Assembly: GCF_042646425.1 (NCBI RefSeq)
Contig: NZ_JBHRTR010000020.1
Coordinates: 62,001-126,000, forward strand
Length of the DNA stretch: 64,000 nt
DNA from: Marinibaculum pumilum
GTDB lineage: Bacteria; Pseudomonadota; Alphaproteobacteria; Ferrovibrionales; Ferrovibrionaceae
Reading direction: 5' to 3'
Shown in pieces: positions 34,065-41,713 of this stretch (position 1 is its first letter; each line of letters begins with the position of its first letter). Under the pieces are notes generated by a model. It was not told the DNA's origin. It saw nothing but the letters and a program-made list of their open reading frames with translations, and searched no databases. The translations under genes and the position numbers were made by a program.

Positions 34065-34085
34065 TGTTCACAGCGTGAACGTCAA
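34056..34085 (-). promoter_or_regulatory. Promoter with shared dyad operator for the regulator operon
   Basis: Reading the minus strand: TTGACG (34085-34080), 18 bases, TAGAAC (34061-34056). The dyad GTTCA-N5-TGAAC lies at 34066-34080. The block 34064-34085 matches 24627-24648 at 20 of 22 bases in the same orientation and the same distance to a -10-like box, so it is probably the same regulated promoter type. Confidence 0.6.
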
Positions 34086-34106
34086 GCTTCATCGAGGCAT
34101 TCGGAC

Positions 34107-35510
34107 ATGACCGGACCCGTCGGGGATCGCCTCCCCGCCCTCTTCACGCTCGTCGTTCCGACCTACAACAGGCCGCACGAACTGACGGCGCTGATGAACT
34201 ACCTGGCGCGGCTGCGGGTGCGCTTCCCGATCCTGGTCCTCGATTCCGGCAGCGAAGAGAGCCGCCGCACCACACGCAACCTGGTCGGCCATCTGGGCCT
34301 GTCGGCAACGGTGCTGGAATACGATTCCAGCGCCAAGCCGTTCGACAAGTTCCGCTACGGTTCGTTCCGCGTGACGACGCCCTATGCCGCGATCTGCGCC
34401 GACGACGACCTGATCCTGGTCGACGGGCTGGTCGCCTGCCTGGAGGCGCTGGAGGCCGACCCCCAGGCGGCCGTGGCGCATGGCTACTATTTCGCCTTCA
34501 CCGACCGCACCCGCGGCGAAGGCCTGATGGACCTGGAGCATATCGTCTACGATTCCCGCAGCATCGAATCGCCGGATCCGATCGCGCGGGTGCGGGACCT
34601 GTTCCGCGACTACCAGGCCCTGACCTACGGCATCTATCGCACCCATGTGCTGCGCGACGTGCTGAACGCCACATCGCCGTTCCGCCACGTGCTGACCCAG
34701 GAACTGCTGTCCGGGGCGCTCAGCGTCGTGCATGGCAAGATGCTGCGGGTGCCCGTGTTCTCCAACGGCCGCGCGATCAATGCCAGCCATCCCTATACCC
34801 GCTGGCACCCGTTCCTCTGGCTGATGGAGGATCCGGAAAGCCTGGCGAAAGAATATGCCTGGTTCCGTCAGGTCCTGGTCTCCGCGCTGACCGACCGCCC
34901 GGACTATGCCCGCGACGCCGCCGATACCGGGCGGCTGCTGGACCTGATCGCCACCTTCTACCTGTACCGGCACACCCCGCCGGAAACCTTCGACCTGATC
35001 CTGGACCGGGCGTTCGGCGACCAGCCGATGGACCGGCTGTGGCAGGACCTCGCGATGCAGCTGCCGATGATCAATTCGGCGGAGAATGTGGAGCCGCTGT
35101 TCCTGCCGCCGCAGCCCGCACCGCCGCCGCCGGTGCCGGCGCGCACCACGGGCGAACGCATCGGCCGCAAGCTCGGCCGGCTGATCGACAAGGTGATGCG
35201 GCTGCAGGCGGCCGCGCCGCCGCCGGCGCAAACCGCGGAGGCGCTGCCGCTGCCGCCGATGCCGGCGCCGGATCCGGCAACCGCCCCCGAGGTGCCGCCG
35301 CAGGACCTGCCGGGCGGGACCCGCACCTACCGCATCTTCCCGGCGCTGCAGCATCATCCCGCCAGCGCACGCTTTGCCGTCACCCCGGAGGTGCTTGCCG
35401 CCCTCACCGGGGCGCTGGACGCCTATCGGCCCTGGGACGACGCGGTGGAGGCGCTGGCGCCGGAACCACAACCCGCAGCCGGGGACGGATCCGCCCATGG
35501 CCCAGGCTGA
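34107..35510 (+). CDS. TIGR00180-type glycosyltransferase
   Basis: This 467-residue protein has FTLVVPTYNRPHELTALMNYL near 12 and AAICADDDLILVDGLVACLEAL near 95, the TIGR00180 glycosyltransferase pattern. ATG 34107 has GAGG 9 bases upstream. A Pro/Ala-rich stretch (about 330-400) leads to a C-terminal segment RTYRIFPALQHHPASARF of unknown role. It overlaps the next gene by 14 bases. It shares its N-terminal domain type with the minus-strand gene at 15501-16739. It is the first gene of the plus-strand export operon and is divergent from the regulator operon. Confidence 0.8.
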   Translation: MTGPVGDRLPALFTLVVPTYNRPHELTALMNYLARLRVRFPILVLDSGSEESRRTTRNLVGHLGLSATVLEYDSSAKPFDKFRYGSFRVTTPYAAICADDDLILVDGLVACLEALEADPQAAVAHGYYFAFTDRTRGEGLMDLEHIVYDSRSIESPDPIARVRDLFRDYQALTYGIYRTHVLRDVLNATSPFRHVLTQELLSGALSVVHGKMLRVPVFSNGRAINASHPYTRWHPFLWLMEDPESLAKEYAWFRQVLVSALTDRPDYARDAADTGRLLDLIATFYLYRHTPPETFDLILDRAFGDQPMDRLWQDLAMQLPMINSAENVEPLFLPPQPAPPPPVPARTTGERIGRKLGRLIDKVMRLQAAAPPPAQTAEALPLPPMPAPDPATAPEVPPQDLPGGTRTYRIFPALQHHPASARFAVTPEVLAALTGALDAYRPWDDAVEALAPEPQPAAGDGSAHGPG

Positions 35511-36921
35511 GGCCGCGCTGTCCGCGCCACAGCCGCCTGCCGCGGCACAGGACGCCCTGCTGGCGGCAGCCCGCGCCGACGACCGCGCCGGCATCCAGGC
35601 GGCGATCGCGAACGGCGCGGACCCGGCGGCGGCGGACAGCCGCGCGCTGCGGGTCGCCGCCGAGGCCGGCGCCCTGAATGCGGTGATGCTGCTGATCGAG
35701 CGCGGCGCAGACCCGTCCGCCGACGGTCACGCCGCCTTCCGGGCGGCCGTGGCCGCGCGGCACTACCCGGTCCAGAAACACCTGCACGAGTCCGGCCACC
35801 AGCCCGACCTGCTGGCGCCGGAGCGCCGGGCGGAGATCGCGGCGATGCGGGCCGAGCTCGATGCCGCGCCGGAAATCTACCGCCCCTCCCGCTTCTGGGA
35901 GACGTTCGGCGACGCCAACGTGTCCTGGCTGTCCTGGGCGGGGCTGGAGAACTTCAAGCGCACGATCAACCAGAACTACTTCAACTTCGTCATCCGCGGC
36001 TTCCGCGACCCCCGCATCCGGCGCTCGCTGGCACTGTGGCGGCGCGGCGACATGCTCGCACCGCTGCGCACAGCGCTTGCCGACCCGGACGACGATCCGG
36101 CGCTCTGGTTCTCGATGGACCCGCGCTACCGGATCTTCCCCGGCGAGCGCGCCGATGCGCGCCGCCTGAAGCGCCTGCTCTACCGCCTGATGGTTGGGGC
36201 GCAATGGGGCTATGCGGAACGCCGCCCGTCCGGTGCCTGGCTGCAGGGGATGCAGGAGCCGGCGCTGGGCAACCCGATCCCGCTGACCCTGCGCGGCCGG
36301 CCGGTGTCCCAGGACCTGGTCAATTCCGCCTGCGAGGCGGCGGACCTGGAGGCGGCGATGGCGGCGGCGGGCCGGCCGCTGCCGCAGGACGCAGCCGCTG
36401 CGCCGCCGGTGGTGGCGGAACTGGGCGCCGGCTATGGCCGGCTGGGCTGGCTGCTGCTGTCGAAGCGGCGCCTGCGCTACATGATCTTCGACATCCCGCC
36501 GACCCTGATGGTCGCGCAATGGTACCTGTCCAGACTGTTCCCGGACCGCAAGGTCTTCCGTTTCCGCCATTTCGACAGTTTCGCGCAGATCGAGGCGGAG
36601 CTGGCGGAGGCCGAGATCGCCTTCTTCTCCGCCAACCAGCTGGAGCTGATGCCGGACGGCATGATCGATGCCTTCGTGTCGATCAGCGCGCTGCACGAAA
36701 TGACCCGGCCGCAGATCGCCCACTACCTGTCACTGATGGGCGCCAAGACCCGGTCGGCCGTGTACCTGAAGCTGCAGCGCATCTACCGCAACCCGTTCGA
36801 CGAGATGGTGCTGGAGCGCGACGCCTATGCCATGCCGCCGGGCTGGCGCCTGTGGCGGGAGGCGGACGACCCGCTCAATCCCGGCTTCTTCACCCTCTCC
36901 CTCCTGCGTGAGACCCCTTGA
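35497..36921 (+). CDS. Ankyrin-repeat protein fused to a putative sugar O-methyltransferase
   Basis: This 474-residue protein has an N-terminal region (about 18-105) with ankyrin-like repeats: DALLAAARADDRAGIQAAIANGADP, then ALRVAAEAGALNAVMLLIERGADPSADG. The rest resembles putative sugar O-methyltransferases (NanM-like): RPSRFWETFGDANVSWLSW, SAM motif VVAELGAGYGRLGWLLL near 305, FDIPPTLMVAQWYLS and SISALHEMTRPQIAHYL. It should methylate a sugar residue, and in ABC-exported glycans methylation often caps the chain. The ankyrin part is unusual and may dock a partner. ATG 35497 lies inside the previous gene. Confidence 0.78.
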   Translation: MAQAEAALSAPQPPAAAQDALLAAARADDRAGIQAAIANGADPAAADSRALRVAAEAGALNAVMLLIERGADPSADGHAAFRAAVAARHYPVQKHLHESGHQPDLLAPERRAEIAAMRAELDAAPEIYRPSRFWETFGDANVSWLSWAGLENFKRTINQNYFNFVIRGFRDPRIRRSLALWRRGDMLAPLRTALADPDDDPALWFSMDPRYRIFPGERADARRLKRLLYRLMVGAQWGYAERRPSGAWLQGMQEPALGNPIPLTLRGRPVSQDLVNSACEAADLEAAMAAAGRPLPQDAAAAPPVVAELGAGYGRLGWLLLSKRRLRYMIFDIPPTLMVAQWYLSRLFPDRKVFRFRHFDSFAQIEAELAEAEIAFFSANQLELMPDGMIDAFVSISALHEMTRPQIAHYLSLMGAKTRSAVYLKLQRIYRNPFDEMVLERDAYAMPPGWRLWREADDPLNPGFFTLSLLRETP

Positions 36922-37727
36922 TGTTCGGTTTCGGTATCGTCGGCCTGTTGCGCACCATCTTCCGCAGCCGCAGCCTGCTGTGGAGCCTCGCTGTCTACGA
37001 GCTGCGCGGCCGCTATGCGGCCACCCTGGCCGGATCGGTCTGGGCGATCGTCAACCCGCTGGTCCTGATCGGCGTGTTCTGGTTCGTTACCGCCTACGGC
37101 CTGAAGGTCACCTTCGAGGACGGCCCGCCCTACTTCCTGATGGTGTTCTGCGGCATCGTGCCCTGGATCGCCTTCTCCGAGGCGCTGTCGGGGGGCACCA
37201 ATTCCGTTCTGGGCGCCGCCTACCTGGTGAAGAAGATCGCCTTCCCGATGGAGGTGCTGCCGCTGGTGCCGATCGTGTCGACGGTGATCGTGCATGCGGT
37301 GCTGATCGTCTTCCTGCTGTTCATCATGGCGGTGAACGGCCTGCCGCCGCAGCTGCACTACATCCAGATCCTGTATTTCAGCGGCGCGATGCTGACCTTC
37401 GCCGCAGCCCTGTCCTTCGTGCTGGCACCGGTCAACGTGTTCCAGCGCGACACCGCCCATGTCATCGGCGCCATCCTGACGATCTGGTTCTGGGTGACGC
37501 CGGTGATCTGGCCGGTGGACAACCTGCCGGACTGGGCCTACGCGATCATCCGGATGAACCCGCTGTTCTACATCGTCCAGGGCTATCGCGGCGTGCTGCT
37601 CTACGACCAGCCGTTCTGGTTCCAATGGCCGCTGGACCTGTGGTTCTGGGCCTGCACCCTGTTCGTGCTGCTTCTCGGCAGCCTCCTTTTCGGGCGGCTG
37701 AAGCCGCATTTTGCCGATGTCCTCTAA
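36921..37727 (+). CDS. ABC transporter permease, second Wzm/KpsM-like exporter
   Basis: This 268-residue ABC-2 permease has SLAVYELRGRYAATLAGSVWAIVNPLVLIGVFW, the conserved first amphipathic helix and TM1, then PWIAFSEALSGGTNSVLG and WFWVTPVIWPVDNLP typical of the family. About six membrane segments. The start ATG shares a base with the preceding stop (TGATG). It is paired with the ATPase gene that overlaps its end by 11 bases. It exports a glycan distinct from, or co-handled with, that of the minus-strand exporter. Confidence 0.9.
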   Translation: MFGFGIVGLLRTIFRSRSLLWSLAVYELRGRYAATLAGSVWAIVNPLVLIGVFWFVTAYGLKVTFEDGPPYFLMVFCGIVPWIAFSEALSGGTNSVLGAAYLVKKIAFPMEVLPLVPIVSTVIVHAVLIVFLLFIMAVNGLPPQLHYIQILYFSGAMLTFAAALSFVLAPVNVFQRDTAHVIGAILTIWFWVTPVIWPVDNLPDWAYAIIRMNPLFYIVQGYRGVLLYDQPFWFQWPLDLWFWACTLFVLLLGSLLFGRLKPHFADVL

Positions 37728-39195
37728 CGCCCTCGCCAAGCCGGCCACCGACAGCCCGCCGGCCGAGACCCCGACGCCCGCCATGCCGGCGCCGGCAATC
37801 CACAACCCCTCGCCGGCGGTGCGGGTCGAGAACGTCTCGAAGATGTACCGCCTGTTCAACAGCCGCGGCGACCGGCTGAAGGAGGCGCTGAACCTGTTCG
37901 GCAAGCCCTACCACCGGCCGTTCTGGGCGCTGCACGACATCTCGCTCGACGTGCCGCGGGGCCAGACCGTCGGCATCCTGGGGATGAACGGCTCCGGCAA
38001 GTCGACCCTGCTGCAGATCATCGCCGGCGTGCTGGCGCCCACCACTGGCCATGTCGCCATGGAGGGCCGCCTGGCCGCCCTGCTGGAGCTGGGCGCCGGC
38101 TTCAACGCCGACCTGTCGGGCCGCGAGAACGTGGTGATGAACTCCACCATCATGGGGCTCAGCCGGCGCGAGATCGACAGCCGCATCGCGGAGATCGAGG
38201 CCTTCGCCGATATCGGCGACTTCTTCGACCAGCCGGTGAAGACCTATTCCTCCGGCATGTTCGTGCGGGTGGCCTTTTCCGCGGCGATCCATGTCGACCC
38301 GGAAGTGCTGATCGTCGACGAGGCGCTGTCGGTCGGCGATGCCCGCTTCCAGGAGAAGAGCTACCGCAAGTTCTCCTCCTTCAAGGAGGCGGGGAAGACG
38401 ATCATCTACGTCACCCACGACCGCTCCTCGGTGCTGCAGCTCTGCGACTTCGCGATCCTGCTGCACAAGGGCCGGCTGGTGGAGATGGGCGAGCCGCGCC
38501 ACATCGTGAACCTCTATTCGGAGATCCTGGGCTTCGGCGACCTGCGCGCCAAGCGGCAGGACCGCGCCGCGGAGGAGGCCCCGCCGGCACCGGCGGCGAT
38601 TGCGGCCGGCAGCAGCGGGCCCGCCACCGTCCAGGGCAACCGCCCCGCTGCCCTGCCGGCGCCCGAGGCGGCCAACCGGCCGCCGGAACTGTCGGCCTTC
38701 CTGGCCGACCGGTCCGGGCAGAACCAGCTCAGCGGCAACCCGACCTACAACGCCGACGAATATGTCTACGGCAACGAGCAGGCGGAGATCGTCGACTACA
38801 TGCTGCTGTCCGAGGGGCGGGTGAACCCGTCGGCCGTGACCTGCGGCAGCGACCTGGACATCTACGTCAAGATCCGCTTCCACCAGCCGCATGAGGCGCC
38901 GCTGGTGGGCTTCGGACTTCGCACCCCGAAAGGCGTGCAGGGCTTTGCCAACAACACCTCATGGATGCCGGACACGGTGATCCCGCCGGTGGAGGCCGGC
39001 GAGGTCGCCGTCTACCATTTCCGGGTGAAGCTGCTGCTGCAGGCCGGCGCCTGGTTCCTGCTGCTGTCGGTGGCCGGCTCGCAGGCCGACCTCTGGCAGA
39101 TCCGCAACAATGTCGGGCTGCTGGAGCTGCTGGCCGACAACCGATTCGACGGCATGGCGATGCTGCCGTGCAGCGCGGAGGCGGTGGCCGGGTAG
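37717..39195 (+). CDS. ABC transporter ATP-binding protein, second Wzt-like subunit
   Basis: This 492-residue protein has Walker A GMNGSGKST (89-97), signature YSSGMFVRVAF, and Walker B VLIVDEALSVGD. An Ala/Pro-rich linker leads to a C-terminal Wzt-type carbohydrate-binding domain of about 170 residues. The C-terminal domain implies recognition of a modified glycan end, consistent with the methyltransferase two genes upstream. ATG 37717 was chosen; a TTG lies two codons earlier. Confidence 0.9.
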   Translation: MSSNALAKPATDSPPAETPTPAMPAPAIHNPSPAVRVENVSKMYRLFNSRGDRLKEALNLFGKPYHRPFWALHDISLDVPRGQTVGILGMNGSGKSTLLQIIAGVLAPTTGHVAMEGRLAALLELGAGFNADLSGRENVVMNSTIMGLSRREIDSRIAEIEAFADIGDFFDQPVKTYSSGMFVRVAFSAAIHVDPEVLIVDEALSVGDARFQEKSYRKFSSFKEAGKTIIYVTHDRSSVLQLCDFAILLHKGRLVEMGEPRHIVNLYSEILGFGDLRAKRQDRAAEEAPPAPAAIAAGSSGPATVQGNRPAALPAPEAANRPPELSAFLADRSGQNQLSGNPTYNADEYVYGNEQAEIVDYMLLSEGRVNPSAVTCGSDLDIYVKIRFHQPHEAPLVGFGLRTPKGVQGFANNTSWMPDTVIPPVEAGEVAVYHFRVKLLLQAGAWFLLLSVAGSQADLWQIRNNVGLLELLADNRFDGMAMLPCSAEAVAG

Positions 39196-39257
39196 GGTTC
39201 TTGGGGCCGGCGGGCGAGGCCGAAAGGCCGCATCAGGCCGGCGACACAGGCAGAAGG

Positions 39258-40091
39258 TCAGGGCTTGACCATCAGTCCCTGGCCGGTGGGCAGCAGCATG
39301 ATTTCCGTGCCCTGGCTGCGGGCGAACTCGTCATGCGCCTTCTTCTGCAGGCCGTATTGCAGCCAGCCGTAATCGTCCAGCACCACGACCGCGCCCGGCA
39401 CCAGCCGCGGCCAGAAATGCATCAGGGCGGCACGCTCCGGTTCGACGATGTTCATATCGATGGACAGGTAGGCGACCTTCTCGATCTCCACCTGCGACAG
39501 GGTCTCCGGTACCCGGCCCTGCACCAGCCGGGCGTTCGGGAAGGGCGCGAAATTGGCCTTCGCCAGCTCGTAGCAGTCGAAGTACCGGCCAGGGGCGTTC
39601 TCCTTCCCCTCGGCGCGCTCATCGTCGGTCAGCTGCTCCATCGGGATGCCCTGGAAGGTGTCGAACAGCCAGAAGCTGCGCCCGGTGCTGTTGAAATCGA
39701 CATAGTCGCAGACCGCCAGCGACATGATGCCGGTATTCACCCCGCACTCGACGAAATCGCCTTCCAGGTTGAGGGCATGGGCCCCGGCCCAGCAGCAGGT
39801 GTGGATGCGCCACTCGATATGGATGTCCATCCGGCTGCCTTCGGGCCGGCCGAGGATATGGCCGCTGTCCATGCCGCGCTGATAGGCGGCCATGAAGCGG
39901 GGGTCCTTCAGGAAGTCGACGCTCTTGTACCAGGTCGCCATCATGTCGCCGCTGTAGGAGGGCGGATCGTCGAACGGCCGCTGCTTGGAAAGCTCCCACT
40001 CGAGCTCCGCGACGCGCAGTTCCGCCGCCTTCAGCCGATCTCCGCCACGCAGCGCCGCCATCAGGCGGGCGCCGATTCCCGTTCGCGCCAT
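39258..40091 (-). CDS. TylF/MycF-family sugar O-methyltransferase
   Basis: This 277-residue protein matches TylF (macrocin O-methyltransferase) family proteins: GDFVECGVNTGIMSLAVCDYV is the SAM motif, FWLFDTFQGIP the acidic turn, and YLSIDMNIVEPERAALMHFWPRLVPGAVVVLDDYGW holds the metal-binding Asp residues (DD) of this Mg-dependent family. It has a 45-residue N-terminal extension with coiled-coil-like residues AELRVAELEWELSK. It is convergent with the wzt2 gene and divergent from the gene at 40344. Confidence 0.87.
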   Translation of the reverse strand: MARTGIGARLMAALRGGDRLKAAELRVAELEWELSKQRPFDDPPSYSGDMMATWYKSVDFLKDPRFMAAYQRGMDSGHILGRPEGSRMDIHIEWRIHTCCWAGAHALNLEGDFVECGVNTGIMSLAVCDYVDFNSTGRSFWLFDTFQGIPMEQLTDDERAEGKENAPGRYFDCYELAKANFAPFPNARLVQGRVPETLSQVEIEKVAYLSIDMNIVEPERAALMHFWPRLVPGAVVVLDDYGWLQYGLQKKAHDEFARSQGTEIMLLPTGQGLMVKP

Positions 40092-40343
40092 GCTCTCTCC
40101 AACCGTGACCGCCCGACATGCCTGCCATCGCCGCCGGCCGGGATGCGAGCGGGATTACCCCAGCGCCCCATCGATTTCAACGTGCGGCGGTTTCCCGCAG
40201 GCTGGCCGGTTCGCACCGATTCCGGCGCGGCCGAAAGGTGCTGTTAAGGCCGGACCGGCAAGTATGGCCGCCGAACCGGGGCGATCGCAGCACAGGCAAG
40301 ACCCCCTGTCCCCGGCTGAGCGAAACACTGTAGGATCACCGCA

Positions 40344-41069
40344 ATGTCGTACCTGCGTCCGACCGTCCTGACCGCATGCTGCATCCTGGCCCTCGGGCTG
40401 GCCGCCCATGGTGGCCTGGGCGGCGGGGAGGGCAGCGCCGCCACGCCGCCGGACCAGGTCCGGCTGAGCCGCCTGATGCCCGACCTGGCGGCGGCCCTGC
40501 CGCTGGGCCCGACCGCGCAAGGTGTCTGGACCGGCGCGGTCGACCGGGACGCGGCGGGGCGCGGCCGCTTCCTGCTCAACAACGACACCAACGAGACCAG
40601 CATCTACTACGGCTATCGCCTGGATGAAGCCGATGCCGCGGACGACCTGTCCGTGGAGGTCAGCCTGCCGCGCTCCGGCGTGACGCAGCTGTCGGGCGCC
40701 GGCCTGCTGTTCGACTTCCAGCCCGCGGGGCCGAACTATTGCGCCTTCGTGCTGCACCCGGACGGGGTGGCCGGGATCTATGCCCGCGACCGGAAGGGGT
40801 TGCACCCGCTGGCCCAGGCCCGCGCCGCGGACTTTCGCGCCGGCCATGCCAACCGCCTGACCCTGCGCCGCAGCGGCGACAGCCTTGCCGCCTTCGTGAA
40901 CGGCAGCAAGGTGCTGCAGCTCGCCGACCTGGGACCCTCCTGCCCCGGGCCCGGCGCGACAGGCGGCAAGCCGGCGGCAGGCATGCCCGTCGGCGAAGGC
41001 CGGGAGGGCTCGGGCATCATCGCGCTGTCGGTCGGCCGCTTCGGCTTCCGAGACTTCCACCTGCAGTGA
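40344..41069 (+). CDS. Secreted protein with LamG/concanavalin-like beta-sandwich
   Basis: This 241-residue protein starts with a signal peptide (VLTACCILALGLAAHGGLGGGEGSAA, cleavage likely near 33). The mature part has alternating strands (LSVEVSLPRSGVTQLSGAGLLFDF, CAFVLHPDGVAGIYARD, NRLTLRRSGDSLAAFVNGSKVLQL), the pattern of jelly-roll laminin-G or concanavalin-like domains that often bind sugars. No catalytic residues are evident. A role at the cell surface is inferred. A TAGGAT sequence 8 bases before the ATG is too close to be a convincing -10 box. Confidence 0.65.
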   Translation: MSYLRPTVLTACCILALGLAAHGGLGGGEGSAATPPDQVRLSRLMPDLAAALPLGPTAQGVWTGAVDRDAAGRGRFLLNNDTNETSIYYGYRLDEADAADDLSVEVSLPRSGVTQLSGAGLLFDFQPAGPNYCAFVLHPDGVAGIYARDRKGLHPLAQARAADFRAGHANRLTLRRSGDSLAAFVNGSKVLQLADLGPSCPGPGATGGKPAAGMPVGEGREGSGIIALSVGRFGFRDFHLQ

Positions 41070-41270
41070 AGCGCCTGAGCCGGGGCAGGGGCCGCCAGGC
41101 CCGCGCCCCGATCCCGGAAAACAAGAGAATCCGCCGCCGGTGATCCCACTTTCGCCTTGCACTCCGGCGCGCCGACCGCTACCGAACGCCATTCACCGCA
41201 ACCGTGCCGCGGCGCCGCAGGCGCCGGGCATCTGCGGCCGGACAGCCAGAGAAGCCAAGGGGAGACATTC

Positions 41271-41612
41271 ATGACCGAGCGCCTGATCGCCGACGTGATG
41301 GAAGGTGAGCGGCGGGTCCGCCTGTACGAAGAGACGGCGCGGTCCCTGGAGACCTTCATGGAAGGCATGCAGGGCATTTCCGTCTCGGGCGGCTTCGTGA
41401 AGCTGAACTGCTATTCCACCGCGCAGCAGGAAGTGGTCGACGGCACGCCGGTCGAGCGCCGCGAAGTGCAGACCCGCCTGGTGATGCCGCTGAACACCTT
41501 CATCGCCTGCGCCGGCTTCATGCAGCGGATGGCGATCGAGATCCAGAACCGGCTGCAGGAGCAGCAGAACGCCGGCGCCGCGGACGACAGCGTCACCGTT
41601 CCCAACGATTGA
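41271..41612 (+). CDS. Small conserved-looking protein of unknown function
   Basis: This 113-residue protein has its ATG at 41271, preceded by GGGGAGA. The sequence is hydrophilic with helices (RRVRLYEETARSLETFMEGMQG, FMQRMAIEIQNRLQEQQN) and a central strand region (SVSGGFVKLNCYST). No signal peptide or membrane segment. I do not recognise a family. It precedes the TPR-GT41 gene by 100 bases on the same strand and could be a partner or substrate of it, which is speculation from position. Confidence 0.7.
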   Translation: MTERLIADVMEGERRVRLYEETARSLETFMEGMQGISVSGGFVKLNCYSTAQQEVVDGTPVERREVQTRLVMPLNTFIACAGFMQRMAIEIQNRLQEQQNAGAADDSVTVPND

Positions 41613-41713
41613 TCCGGCCGGACGCGGCGGCGCCCCGGTCGTGAGGCCGGCGCCCCCGTGTCCCGCTGCCTTGACGGACGGCCCCGGTATCGCCGGATGG
41701 CCGCGGCATCGTC

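Noticed and set aside
40092..40343. Promoter TAGGAT just before the gene at 40344
   Set aside because: The hexamer is only 8 bases from the start codon and has no matching -35 box at 16-18 bases.
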